Assembly: GCA_963575745.1 (NCBI GenBank)
Contig: CAUYUJ010009602.1
Coordinates: forward strand, 53,501 to 117,500
DNA from: Prorocentrum cordatum
Lineage: Eukaryota > Sar > Dinophyceae > Prorocentrales > Prorocentraceae
DNA length: 64,000 nt
Reading direction: 5' to 3'
Position 1 is the first letter of the stretch. Each line of letters begins with the position of its first letter. Below are positions 43,700 to 54,079 of this stretch, one piece after another. A program made the translations under genes and the position numbers. The notes below the pieces were generated by a model. The model did no database searches, was not told the origin of the DNA, and was given only the letters and a program-made list of their open reading frames with translations.

Positions 43700-44143
43700 C
43701 TCGACCAGCAAGGCGAGGTGTCGTGGGACCCCCGCATCCAGTCCACCAGCGACCCCCTCCTCCTAAAGCCAGTCGGGCACCTCAAAAAGGATGGAGTGAA
43801 GCACCTGATCTACAGCGAGGAAGGGCCTGTAGGCACCATCCGCTGGCCGGGGACAGGACCCCAAGGACCCGGGGCGACGCTCCTCCGAGTCACCGGGGGA
43901 GGCGGAGGCACGGTCCGTGCCCTGACGCCCCAGGAGGTTTGGCGGGCGCAGGGAGGGACCAACGACGAGTGGGCCCACCTGCGGGCCCAGGGCTCCACGG
44001 AGGACGAGCTCCTGAAGGGCGCGGCCAGAGCTCTCCCACCGAGGACCGCAGAGGCGGTGCTGGCCGCAGTGGCGGAGGCACTTGGCAGTGCCAGCACGCA
44101 GCGCGCCGGAGTATGCCATGATCCAGAGGAGCAGGCTGCGTGA
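43400..44143 (+). pseudogene. C5-cytosine methyltransferase C-terminal-like domain, split by TGA
   Basis: Continuing in frame 2 after RNase H: EVVIVDAPNGVDTARFEKAL, KQLGYVVSKFEVVCTHHG and ATTRTRQVLTGGRR match the spacing of C5-MTase motifs VI to VIII (ENV, GY, QxRxR). After TGA 43697-43699 the same frame goes on with DPRIQSTSDPLLLKPVGH and VRALTPQEVWRAQGG, the motif IX/X signature RxLTPxExxRxQG, to TGA 44141-44143. Motifs I and IV are absent here but an MTase-like domain with them sits 5 kb upstream in the same element. Glu of ENV is not conserved. Either a degenerate domain or half of a split enzyme. Confidence 0.6.
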
Positions 44144-45648
44144 GATGCTACCAAGCGCTGGTTCCGCGCCTGGGCACAGGCACCGGATCGGCCCGCGCTC
44201 GTGCTGGCGGCGGAGGACGAGGCAAGCGCAGGAGGGGCGTTCACTGATGAGATGCACAAGAATCGTCGGCGTGCCCAAGCAGTTCGCTTCAGGGCGATCG
44301 ATGAGGACACGCTCATCGGACCTCGCGAGGCCCCAGCCGCAGAGGAGGTCAAGCTGGACAAGCGTGTGACCCGCTCGAAGAGCCCGCGTAAGAAGAGCCC
44401 CCGACGTGCCAAGGAGATGCCAGCGTCCAACCTGGTGAAGCCACAAGCGCTGGGCATCGCGCGGAAGAGCAACTACCCCGGGAAGGAGCTCGCCCCCGCC
44501 GGCCATGCTGAGCCAGGCGGGGCAAACTACGCCAGCTGGTTCGCGCAGCAGAAGATGGAGGCCATGCTGCAAAAACTCAGCGAAGGCACGAGAGCGGGCT
44601 ACGAGGGGGGATGGCGGCTCTGGGTAGCCGTGCGCCAGGCGCAGGGACTCAGCCCTTGGCTCCCAGGACGCGACCGCGAGGAGCGCCTGGCCGACGAGGA
44701 GGCGCTCATCAACTTCGCCGTCCTCCTCGCGCGAGTCGTGGGAGGACTGAGGGGACCATCAAGCAGAAGCTCTTCGCGGTGCGCTACGCCCACCTGGTGG
44801 CTGGCTACTCGGACCCTTTGCTCCACAGAGGTCGCCTTTGGAGCACCCTGGCGGGGCTGAAACGCTGGCAGGGACCCGAGACCAAGCGGAAGAAGCCCGT
44901 CATTCCAGCCATGCTCGAGTGGCTCCGCGCCCTTCTTCAGCATGAGGCCAAGCTCCCCGAGGAGGATGCGGTAGTCATCTGGGCGGCAATTTTGACGGCG
45001 TTCTTCTTTCTCCTGAGGGCCTCAGAGTACCTCCTTCAGGACGGGCGCTCATGGTCATTCGAGCGCGTGCTGCATGGGGAGGACGTAGAGCCCAGGAAGG
45101 CCGGGAAGCGCGTGCCCAGCTTCCAGGACGCCGACGAGATGGTGATCTACATCAAGGGCAGCAAGACGGATCAGCTCAACGTCGGGACGGTGAGGAACCA
45201 CTACCGCGCCGGCACGACGCTCTGCCCGATCGCGGCGATGGAGCGGCTCCAGGCTCACCATCCCCAGCGGATAGAGGGCGCCGAAGAAAGGCTGCCCCTT
45301 TTCCGCTGGGCGTCAGGTACACCGATTCGCAGGGCAGAGATGCAGCACTTCCTGACGGTCGCGGGGCTGGCCGCCGGCCTCTCTAGGGAGGAGATCGGCA
45401 GCCACTCCTTGAGGATCGGCGGGGCAACCGCGATGTACCACGTGACCGAGGACCTCTCCCGGGCGCGCCGGTTCGGGCGCTGGCAGTCGGACGCGTTCCA
45501 CGGCTACCTGTGGGAGTCGCACGAGCCGATGAAGGGCATCTCCGGCAAGATGGCCAGGGGCACCTCCTCGCTGACCAACCCGGCGAAGGACAGCAACCCC
45601 CGCAGGGCTGCCGCCGGCGCCGAGGGCGCCAGGCGTGAGAGCCCATGA
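44144..45648 (+). pseudogene. Tyrosine recombinase (retrotransposon integrase), one frameshift
   Basis: Frame 2 from 44144 has a basic linker (RSKSPRKKSPRRAK) and a SAM-like core-binding region (ASWFAQQKMEAMLQKLSEGT, then RAGYEGGWRLWVAVRQ). At about 44746-44755 the frame moves to frame 1 (TIKQKLFAVRYAHLVAGYS), which is open to the stop at 45646-45648. The catalytic domain shows LLRASEY (Arg codon 45016-45018), IKGSKTDQ (Lys), GSHSLRIGGAT (His 45403-45405, Arg 45412-45414) and RFGRWQSDAFHGYLW (nucleophile Tyr 45505-45507). The full R-K-HxxR-W/H-Y set is therefore present in frame 1; only the N-terminal frameshift prevents a continuous protein. It would insert circular cDNA by site-specific recombination. 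Confidence 0.85.
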
Positions 45649-46546
45649 TGAGGGGCCGCAGCGGGCGCCGCCGGTGCTTGCACACCTGGCGCGCGCCCAG
45701 CCCAAGCCGCCGGCCTCGCCGCCGTGCGCGCTTGAGTGCCGTAACTCAACCACCCGCGCCGCCGGCGGATCAGCCGCGCGCCCGCAGGGCACACCCACCC
45801 GTGCCTTCGGCACTGGTCAATACTTCAGCGCGGGCATGCGCGCACAGGCCTGTCCGCCTGGGGCCCCACTAGTGCCTGGGATACTGTGGGTGCCCTCCGC
45901 AGCCATCGGACAAAGGCCATGCTGAAGCCTGCCTGGCGCGCCGGCTCTTTTTGTCGAGCCTGGTCGTGCCGGGCATACTGACGCCAGCACAAGACACGGC
46001 AGCTGGCAACCTGACAGCCCAGCGTAGCCGCGGCACCAGAATTCGAGCACAGGCACAGGCCCGCACTCCAGCGCCGGCTCGGGGAACCCCCAGGGGCCGG
46101 ACCCTGCCCGCCCCGAGCACCGGTGGGGGGGCGGGGAGCCGGGAGATCTGGAGGCCGCAGCGCAGACGGGGGCGCCGGGCGCCAGCCTGTGCCAAGCGCC
46201 AGCGATGGCATGTTCGGGCCTTGGCCCGAGGTCAGGCTCCGCCAGCAATCAGTGCGCCGGCGCGAGCCCAAGGCCTAACCTCACGGAGGACAGCCGTGCA
46301 CGCCGGCACCAGTTGCCTGGCGGCGATCGGCAGGCAGGAGGGCCAGTTGGGCCCCGCGCGCGCGCCGGCGCCTGCGCCCGGCTGTGCACGACTCAGAGTC
46401 TAGATGGTGCCGGCTGCACAGAGCCTGGCACCCAATTTTGATGGTGCCCATCACGGCGCCCACACAGCAACGCCGGCGTGCAGAGTCCGCCAGGCGGCCA
46501 GTGTGCAGGGTCACTGGCAGCAGCACCAGTATCGCTAGAACAAAGG
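45649..46546 (+). other. Non-coding 3' region of the tyrosine-recombinase element
   Basis: About 900 bp with repeated GCGCCGGC/GCCGGCGC motifs (for example 45710, 46069, 46257, 46365) giving much local self-complementarity. No RT-element ORF continues into it. Short ORFs have no recognisable features. Confidence 0.6.
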
Positions 46547-46773
46547 CGGCGAGGCCCGCTTCGCGTGGCGGAAGGAGGGGCCCGCCTGGCGCCCCTAGCG
46601 CCGGCGGGAGGAGCGTGCGGCCAGCGCAGCAGCAAAAACGGGGGAGAGCTGCACCGCTGGTATCATCATCATCGTCTCCTGAGGGCTCGCTTCTGACCGC
46701 TTCGCGGCTGGCACGTCCCGCGGCCTTGCAGCAGGCCGCGCTTTCGCTAGCGCCGTACTGTGGGGGCGGGGTC
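46547..46773 (+). repeat. Split direct repeat B1
   Basis: Starts CGGCGAGGCCCGCTTCGCG and ends GGGGGCGGGGTC. Matches B2 over 227 bp without gaps, about 5 substitutions. Contains ATCATCATCATCGTC. Confidence 0.92.
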
Positions 46774-46974
46774 TTAGTTGTTTGTCCTAAGCGGTTGGAC
46801 CCCGCCCTCCCCAGTCGGCTTGGGTTTCCTCTTTTCCCTGCCCCTGCTTCTGCCTGCTCCTCTCTCTCCCTCTCTCCCGCTCAAGCCCTCGGGGCTCAAA
46901 GCCCTCCCAGGGCCCGAATGGGGCCCTCTTTTGTCCGCCCACCCTGGGCTTTGCCTCGGTGTCTAAAGGCACCG
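46774..46974 (+). repeat. Split direct repeat A2
   Basis: The first 132 bp (to 46905) match A1. The remaining 69 bp (CCCAGGGCCCGAATGGGG onward) have no counterpart after A1, so A1 is either truncated or replaced downstream of 31691. Confidence 0.88.
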
Positions 46975-47201
46975 CGGCGAGGCCCGCTTCGCGTGGCGGA
47001 AGGAGGGGCCCGCCTGGCGCCCCTAGCGCCGGCGGGAGGAGCGCGCGGCCAGCGCAGCAGCAAAAACGGGGGAGAGCTGCACCGCTGGTATCATCATCAT
47101 CGTCTCCTGAGGGCCCGCTTCTGACCGCTTCGCGGCTGGCACGTCCCGCGGCCTTACAGCAGGCCGCGCTTTCGCTGGCGCCGTGCTGTGGGGGCGGGGT
47201 C
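46975..47201 (+). repeat. Split direct repeat B2, right end of element
   Basis: Ungapped match to B1. Ends GGGGGCGGGGTC at 47201, followed by GAGCGCCAGTG of the flank. Confidence 0.92.
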
Positions 47202-47560
47202 GAGCGCCAGTGTCAAGCGAGATGGCTCCTGGCACGGCGGTGGGCGCGCGCGATGTTGATAGCCTCCGCGCCGCTGCCAGCTATCGCGCGCGCTACTTCC
47301 GCCCGCAATAGCAGAGTCGGTGACGGGGTCTGCGGTCTGCGGGGAGACATTTTGCTAGGTGACGGAGTTCGCGTTCGACGTGCCAACGCGCTGGTGTGAT
47401 GGCCCGCAGACTGCGGGGAAATAGGTCGCTGCTTCACCGCGTCGCCTCCGCGGGTTCTCTGCCAATCGTTTCAGAGCTGCAAGGTATTTGGGGGGGCGCC
47501 AGAAGGGGCTTGCCCGATCATGTCCCGATCGCATCGCGGCCCCATGGGGCGCAAGGGCCT
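47202..47560 (+). pseudogene. Candidate LINE endonuclease remnant, 3' part
   Basis: Directly right of the inserted element. Frames are broken, but RNSRVGDGVCGL (about 47305-47340, where SRIDRV is usual) and GLPDHVPIAS (about 47506-47535, where SDHxPV is usual) occur in the order and spacing of the last two LINE endonuclease motifs. It complements the 5' remnant ending at 31559. Support is modest because each motif is altered. Confidence 0.35.
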
Positions 47561-50500
47561 GGCAATCATCGCCCAGGGCCCGTTGTCCGCGAAGGTGGCC
47601 GGGGAGCTGGGGGGGGGGGGCGCGAGGGGGGCGGGGGGGAGGCCATGCTCGAAGATGCCACGAGAGTGTTAGAGTCTGCCGCTAGGATCGCGACTGGCCG
47701 ACATTCAGTCTACGATGTTCGGGTCTTCAGGTGGCCAACGTTGCATTGATGTTATGTGCGCCATTGGGAATGTCGGGCTTTTTGAAGCAGCCCCACCCAC
47801 TTTACATATTAAACGCCTCTAGATTCAAGCATGCCGATGTGGGGCCATCACGGGATCGCCTGCCATGCTATATGGAAGCGATGCGCATGATGGAGTACCC
47901 CGCGAGAACGACGCGAACGACCGCGCTGGAATCCGTGGGCCGTCGTGGAGGTTGCGCGGCAAGGCATCGGGCGCATGGGTCATCTCGCCGCCGCGAACGC
48001 CAAGCCTCTGGATGAGGAAGATTCGCGGAGAAAGCCGCTTGCGCGAGGGCGCCCCGACGAAACTTCGCGCGCCTTGAGGCGACTCGTCGATGTGGGCAGA
48101 ATTTCTCAAAGTGAAGGCCACCAAAGGTGACCGACCCGCAGGGCGAGCAGCAGCAGGGCCAAATCCTGCGAGAACGCGCAGAGCTACGACGCGCACGGGC
48201 CGATGCAGACGCAGATCTCGCAAACGTGTTGACTTCGACGACAAGAATTGCCACGGCGCCGGCGCGGGAAATTATTGGTTGAAGTTGATGAAGCTTGAGA
48301 CAAGCGTGAGCTGGCGGAGGCGATGAGATTGGCGCGACTGGCAGGGGCGCGCAGATCTGTCGCGAAAAACGCGATGGTAGATTAATTTGTGGTGGGTGGT
48401 GTTTCTTCCCTTTCTCAACAGGAGTTTGCTCAGTTCTGGCCCCACCCCCCTGACCGCGATGGGGGCCGTCGCGCGACGCCCGCGACCGCCGGCAATTTCG
48501 AGGTGGATATCATGACCCAGACCCTGGCGCGTACATCGCCGCCGACTACAGCGGGCTTGCCCAGAGGGGCGAGTGGCGGGTTTCTAGCCATTGCAGGCGC
48601 GCCAAACATCGACGAGCCGCACCTCCAGACGCGCCCCCTTTCGGAGCTCTGGTTTAACGCGCCTCGCCCCGACGGGCAACGCGGAGACGACGGGGCGCGG
48701 CGCGGGGCCGGGCGCGACGTGCCCCTTATTTTCCGCCTTTTCCGCCTTTGGAATTTCTTCTGAAACTGCTGCAAGCGGCGCGTAGAGAGATCGGGCTCAC
48801 AAGCCTTGATCCGCTTGCCTAGCGCCGTAGCTGCGGGGCCCAGCCGCGCAGCGGCGCGGCGCCTGGCCCGACGGGCCGCCGCGCAGTGCGCGTCGTGAGC
48901 GCGGTGGGCAAGGCTTTCTACCGCGACGCGCTTTGCGCCCCGCCAAAAAGCAGCGCGCGGCTTTATCCCGGGCGCAATGAGAGGGCGATGTTTTCATGGG
49001 CCAACTCTTCGGCCGGCACCCCCCCGAGGCTAGCTGCTCTTTTGCCGCGAGCAACGAGGGCCTGATCAGTGCAAACAGGACTGCCGAAACAATGTGCAGG
49101 GCCCCCTTGCTGATGCCAGGCAGATGCCGATTTGGCAAGCCTTGGTAATTATCGGCCGCTCTCCACAGGCGGCGACGGCGCTGGCTCCAGCTGCGGCAGC
49201 AGCAGAACTTGCGCAAGCGAGTGGGAGGCCCCATGCACCTCCCCCATGTGCGTAGGAATCTTGGCGGCGCTGATCCTACAGCAGGCGCCAGTAGCTACGA
49301 CCTGACCCGAGGGGTGCACGGGGGCCGCGGCAGCGAGGCGCGAGGAAGTTGCGCTGGCAGCTCCACCGATCCGCTTCGAGTGGTGGGGCGACGTGGACTT
49401 GAACAGGGCGGCGCAGAGCCGCCGCGAACTCGACCTGGGGCTGCAGCGCGGCCGCGTGCAAGACTGCCTGGCTGCGCCAGGTTTGACGTGCTGGTGAGCC
49501 TCCAGAACTTGCGCTGTACTACCCAGCGCTAGTCTTGAGGGAACTCCGGAAGCTGCGCCCGCGCTAGCGTCATGCCCCAGAACCGAACAAGTGTGATCCT
49601 GTCAAGTGTAGGCTTGATGCCGCACGCCTCAGCATGATGGAGGGTGTCCGCGACTCGCGCCGCAAGGGTCGGGCCCCAGCCCCGTTGAGATGTCATGCTC
49701 CGGCCGTGGCGGCGCTTAAGACAACGGCGCGGCGATCGCCGCTCAAAGAGCCAATGGCGCGGAACTGCGCGGCCGCGCACGAGGCCAACGCGCCGCCGTC
49801 GTTGAAGCGCGGAACGGCCTCCGACGACGCGCCCTCGCGTCGCGGTGGAGGAGGGGGTCGAGAGTTTTGACGCCCTTCTGTTGCTACCTAGACTTCTGCG
49901 CGAGGGCTCTTTCGCGCGCAGTGCGTGTGCATAATATGACGGCGCGTCGCCGCATCGAGCGTTCTACGGCGGACTGCCTGCCCGCCTGCCGGACCCGCCG
50001 TCGACGCGCCGCGAACCAAGGGCGGACGTGCCCGACGCCGGCGGGGGCAGACGATCAGGGGGGGGAGCGTCGAGGCCATCGCGCGCGCCGCAGCAGTGGC
50101 CCAGGCTAACCGAGCGCCGCGCACGACGACCGCGCCAGCTGGGCAGCGATACGTAGAGGCACTCATCGTCCGCGAGATTGGCTCCGATACGACGGCCACG
50201 TGACGCGTCTTGGCCTTCGTCGCGACCCTGCCCGCGAGAGAACTTGTCATGGTCTTCGGCTACCTGCCCACAGCTCATGGCACCTGCGGATGGCCGCGGC
50301 GAGTGGGCCCCCACCGAAGGCGCATTGGCATTTAGCCTTGCAGCTTTCTATCGGACTTGTTCTAGATCATCGGCAAAGCAGTGGCCGCGCGCTTGGACAA
50401 AAGTATCCGCGGGCTGCCCGCCGCGCCCCATTCCCATTGCTGCGCGCTTGTAGAGAACGGCGGCGGCGTCATTCCAGGGTTCTACTACCACGAATATCCA

Positions 50501-52190
50501 GGTACAGTGTGGTAATCTGCGCGTCGTCACTGGATTAACCTGCGCAAGTGTTATTCAGCGCCTCGAATCTGCATGACCCTGCGCAGATCGACGAAGAGAT
50601 GTCCAAATTTGACGGGGTTGGCGGGCGCGCCACCATCGGGCGGCCGCGCCCAGAGGGAACAGTTGCGAGCACCTCATGCCGCTACTGATAGTCGTCTTGG
50701 ACAATCCCTGCGGAATCAGAGGCGGATCTCGATGCGCGCTTCCAAGAAGCATGGTGCGTTGAACGCCGCGAAGAAAAGGATATCCTGGAATATCCCCGGT
50801 GGAATCCCGGTGCCAGCGCCTGCCGGATCGACTGCCGAAGGCTGCGCGCTTGCGACGGCGACTGGCGACGGGAAGGAAGCGCGCAGCAGGCATGGCGATG
50901 TCAGGACGCCGTCGAGGAAGCGCATCTCGCCCACGCATGCACGGGTTGACACGGCGCGTCCTGCAGCCTGGGTCCGGGCGAGCACGGCGAGTGCAGAGTG
51001 CTGGTTTACTGCCGGCGCGTCCAAAGTTGTCTTGGCGGAGCAGCGACATAAATTGTTTGGCGGCGCCCAGGCAACCGTGGGGCGCGCGCGCCGGCCGCGC
51101 CCCAATGGGCCGCTGCCGTCACAGAACAGGGTTTTCATGCGAAAGCTGACATGCAGGCAGAAATTGTGTAGATCTCCAAAGCTCCGTGCACGTGATTGAA
51201 GTGCGGTCCGATTGCAAGTGCTTCAAGATGCAGGACATCAGAAACGCGTCGAGCACCATGGCACCCCGACGCGAGTGCGAATCGGTGTTCGCGAAGAAAG
51301 AGAGGTGATGTGGAACTCGCCGACGGGCTGCGCGCAGTCCTCCGCGGCTTCCTGGACGTCGAAGCCTTCGACGTGGATGCCTTCTCAGGAACAGCTCTGC
51401 GGGCTACTCGGCGACTGCTCGCAAGCGCGACCGCGCGCCAGAAGTCCCGGATCATTGCGCCAATTTGTCATCGACAGGGCCTCCCTGGGAGCCCTGACAT
51501 ATCGCGAGTTAGCTGAAACCGCCGGGGAAAAAAAGGGCGCGCGGCAGGCATCGCGCCGCCTCCCGGCCCGGCCGCATCACTACCAACGCTCCCTGGCGCG
51601 CTTGAAACCGGGAGCGGGTTCCAAGGATGCCCCCCGGGCATTCGCCTGAAACTCAGGGCCACCGCGCGGGGCTTCGGGCTCAAACTGTCGCCGCGCGACG
51701 GATATTTTGAGACGGGCCCGAACCTCTTCGCGGCCGAGCGCGCATGCGCGATGAGCGTGGCAGGGGTCGAGGACGTTGGTGACGCGCGCGTCGGGCGCTT
51801 ACGAATTACGGCCCGCGCTTGCAAACTCAACGGGCACAGCAAGACCAATGGCGCCGCGCGCTGCGCCAAGACCGAGGACGACCGCGCCCAGCTCGACCGC
51901 GGTGAAAATATTGAACATCTTCGCCACCTAGAACACCCGGGACGAATTGGTGCTGAAACAGAAGAGAGGACTGCGAACGCTGTGACATATGTCCACCAGC
52001 TTACGCGGCGCGTTCGCGTGCGCCTTGGTCGCCCCAACGCATGCGCCTTAATCGCATGCGTTCGAATGCGCGTGGGTTCTCTGCTACGCATCCAAGAACC
52101 GACCGACATACAAGTGCGTTGACTCACCGCCGTAACAGCAACGCTTACACCGCAGCAACGCTTACACCCAAGTGCGCAAACATTAACAGT
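47561..52190. other. No confident gene; scattered open frames
   Basis: GC-rich sequence with many short open frames on both strands. An intact 208-codon frame at 50573-51199 (+) is Arg/Ala/Ser-rich with no motif. A minus-strand frame at 48797-49234 contains LPGISKGALHIVSAVLFALI, which is weakly protein-like. This could be the eroded body of the older LINE whose endonuclease borders the large element, but no RT motif was found. Near 52138-52215 CAGCAACGC(T/C)TACACC occurs three times. Confidence 0.4.
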
Positions 52191-52204
52191 ATTTGCAGCA
52201 ACGC

Positions 52205-52900
52205 CTACACCAGTTGACGATTCCGACAGAAGAGGAGACCTACGCGGCGACTCAGGTTATCGCCGCCTACGTGGCGAGGCTGACGACGAAGTAAAGGGCG
52301 CGGCATACGAGGTGCCAACCAACGACGGCGCGGCCGCGCGCCAAGCAGAAAGGCGGTCGTTCATCTGAGAGATGGGCGCTGCAAATTACATCGGCTGCAA
52401 GTGCGATCCAGCTATTCCGCTGGAGCACCAGCAGCAGCTCACAACGTGGACGACGGCTACCCTGCCGCGGTTACGCTGCACGGGCTGAAAGCTGGACCAC
52501 TTACATCGGCGCAACTCAAGAATTCTCTAGGGCTCCGTGATCTACGCATGCAGGCAACATTCACCCTCGGTGCCAATCCAGTCTTCCAGCTTTTGTCTTG
52601 TAAGGGCCCCAAGAAGCCCATTGCGCGTGCACTACTGGGCCACGTCAGTTGGTTTCGGCAGGTGATGGAAAGAGATATCGTGCACAGCGCGCAGCGGTGT
52701 GACGCACGTGACATGACGCCCGATGGACACACCAAAGGCTGTATCGACCGTGCATTACTTCTACGGTTGGTGGCAAGTACTCAGTCATTCAAGAACCAGG
52801 TCAAGCGGGATACGCCGCACAGAGGAAACCATGCCACATTTTCTGAGCCTGGCCCACATCGGGCTGGCGGATACGGCGGGAGCGCAGGCATGGTCTCATG
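52205..52900 (+). pseudogene. Ty1/copia-type RNase H remnant
   Basis: Before 52300 one frame reads DDSDRRGDLRGDSGYRRLRG and GEADDEVKG. Then frame 3 (open 52401-52901) reads VRSSYSAGAPAAAHNVDDGY, TLHGLKAGPLTSAQLK, ATFTLGANPVFQLLS, KKPIARALLGHVSWFRQVME and CDARDMTPDGHTKGCIDRALL. The last block is the RxMxADGxTKG-type end of copia RNase H domains, and LGHVSWFRQVME fits the preceding helix. No copia RT, integrase or LTR was found upstream, so it is an isolated 3' fragment with at least one frameshift. Nothing is recognised from 52900 to 53820. Confidence 0.7.
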
Positions 52901-53826
52901 ATTATTGCAGTCCGGTCACGGGCCATGCGCTTGGCATTGCCCAGTCGCGTGTTTGGCTTCGTCAACGTTGCAAGTTTTGGTGTCCGAAGGTCTCTTCGGT
53001 CACCCGCCTATGAATTGATTTGGGTGGGCCCACTGCTCAGTCGGAGCGGTGCGTGTGCCTTCTCTGTGCACGCTGCTGCGCTAGCCTGCGGGGGGATGTC
53101 CCGTAGCTGGCCTTTTCTCATTGGCAGTAAGTACCGACATTTTTTGGTAGCCGTTTTGCCGACGCAAGATGGTTGCCCGCTATACGGTTGTTCACTTGCT
53201 GCCGCCATTACACAACATGTGACCGATGAGGTAATTTTACGCGGTCAGTTGCTAGACCCCCCTGAGTTTGAACGAAGGTCAAAGGCGAGATGCGAGCGAC
53301 GCGCCTGCGTCCGACGCCGCCTGGATTCAAGCGACGCCGGTCTATGTGACTGCCCCAGAGTCGGGGCGGCACCATTGCATCCGAGTAACGAAAACGGGGG
53401 CGTCCACATCTTTCGGCGAAGCAACCGATACTCCCATGTTTTATCTCTCATTTGCCCGACCGCTGACCGCGATGCGGTCGCAGCGGCGTTCACGCTTGGG
53501 TTCGGCCCCTTTGGCCTCCCACAAGCCGCGCACCAAAGGTCATTCTAACCGAGGACCACTTTTGCGTGTAGCCTAATGGCGGCGTGGTCGTTGCGGGCGA
53601 AAGCTGGGTAGATAGGAAGTAGGAGGGTGCGAAAACGAGTGCATGCAGCTGGTCTCGGCCTTGCCGTCCAGGCGCACTTCGCGATGCAGGCTCGCTCCCA
53701 GCGATGGGGGGGTCGCTGGGAATGTCTGCGATCCGCAATTGCTCCCCGACCCTCGCTTGCCTCTCGTGCCTCTTCCTCGTGCATCCTTGCTGCGGCCGCA
53801 GCTCAGTGCATTATGGATAATACTAT

Positions 53827-53890
53827 GTTCGCCGCCTGCCGAGGTCCGCGAAGATCGATCCCATGGGCGGTGGGTATGCATGGATCCCCG
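53827..53890. repeat. Dispersed palindromic repeat, copy 1
   Basis: CCGCCTGCCGAGGTCCGCGA then AGATCGATCCCATGGGCGGTGG matches the core of 55220-55282. Arms CGCC/GGCG are still complementary but the outer arm is partly lost. Confidence 0.6.
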
Positions 53891-54079
53891 CCTCGCACTC
53901 CTGTGGGCAACATCCCGCTGTAGCTGTCATCAGCTGCGCTGCAGGCAAGCCATTGCCATCGAGGCTTGAAACGCTGGCTTCTCTACTTCGGCAAAAGGCC
54001 TGCGTAGCCAACGGGGGCAGAACGGGGGCGGCTCCCCAGCAAAAGCCGGCAGACACACGCGGAAGTAAACATTACCCCC

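Larger units (their letters stand above)
31560..47201 (+). mobile_element. Tyrosine-recombinase retrotransposon with split direct repeats (Ngaro/PAT-like), 15.6 kb, with methyltransferase-like domains
   Basis: The boundaries are given by repeats. A1 31560-31691 equals A2 46774-46905 (126 of 132), and B1 46547-46773 equals B2 46975-47201 (about 222 of 227, no gaps). The order A1 ... B1-A2-B2 is the split-direct-repeat structure of Ngaro/PAT-type elements, which move with a tyrosine recombinase instead of a DDE integrase. The plus strand encodes a membrane-protein ORF, Gag-like ORFs with a CCCH finger, a SAM-MTase-like domain, RT, RNase H, a C5-MTase-like tail and a tyrosine recombinase. Frameshifts near 34720, 41990 and 44750 and in-frame stops at 34907, 35465, 43697 and 44141 suggest this copy is no longer autonomous. 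No target duplication is expected for this class and none is evident. Retrotransposons with cytosine methyltransferases are known from Symbiodiniaceae. Confidence 0.88.

Noticed and set aside
31560-46905. Ordinary LTR retrotransposon with 132-bp LTRs
   Set aside because: The B1-A2-B2 arrangement and tyrosine recombinase instead of a DDE integrase point to split direct repeats.
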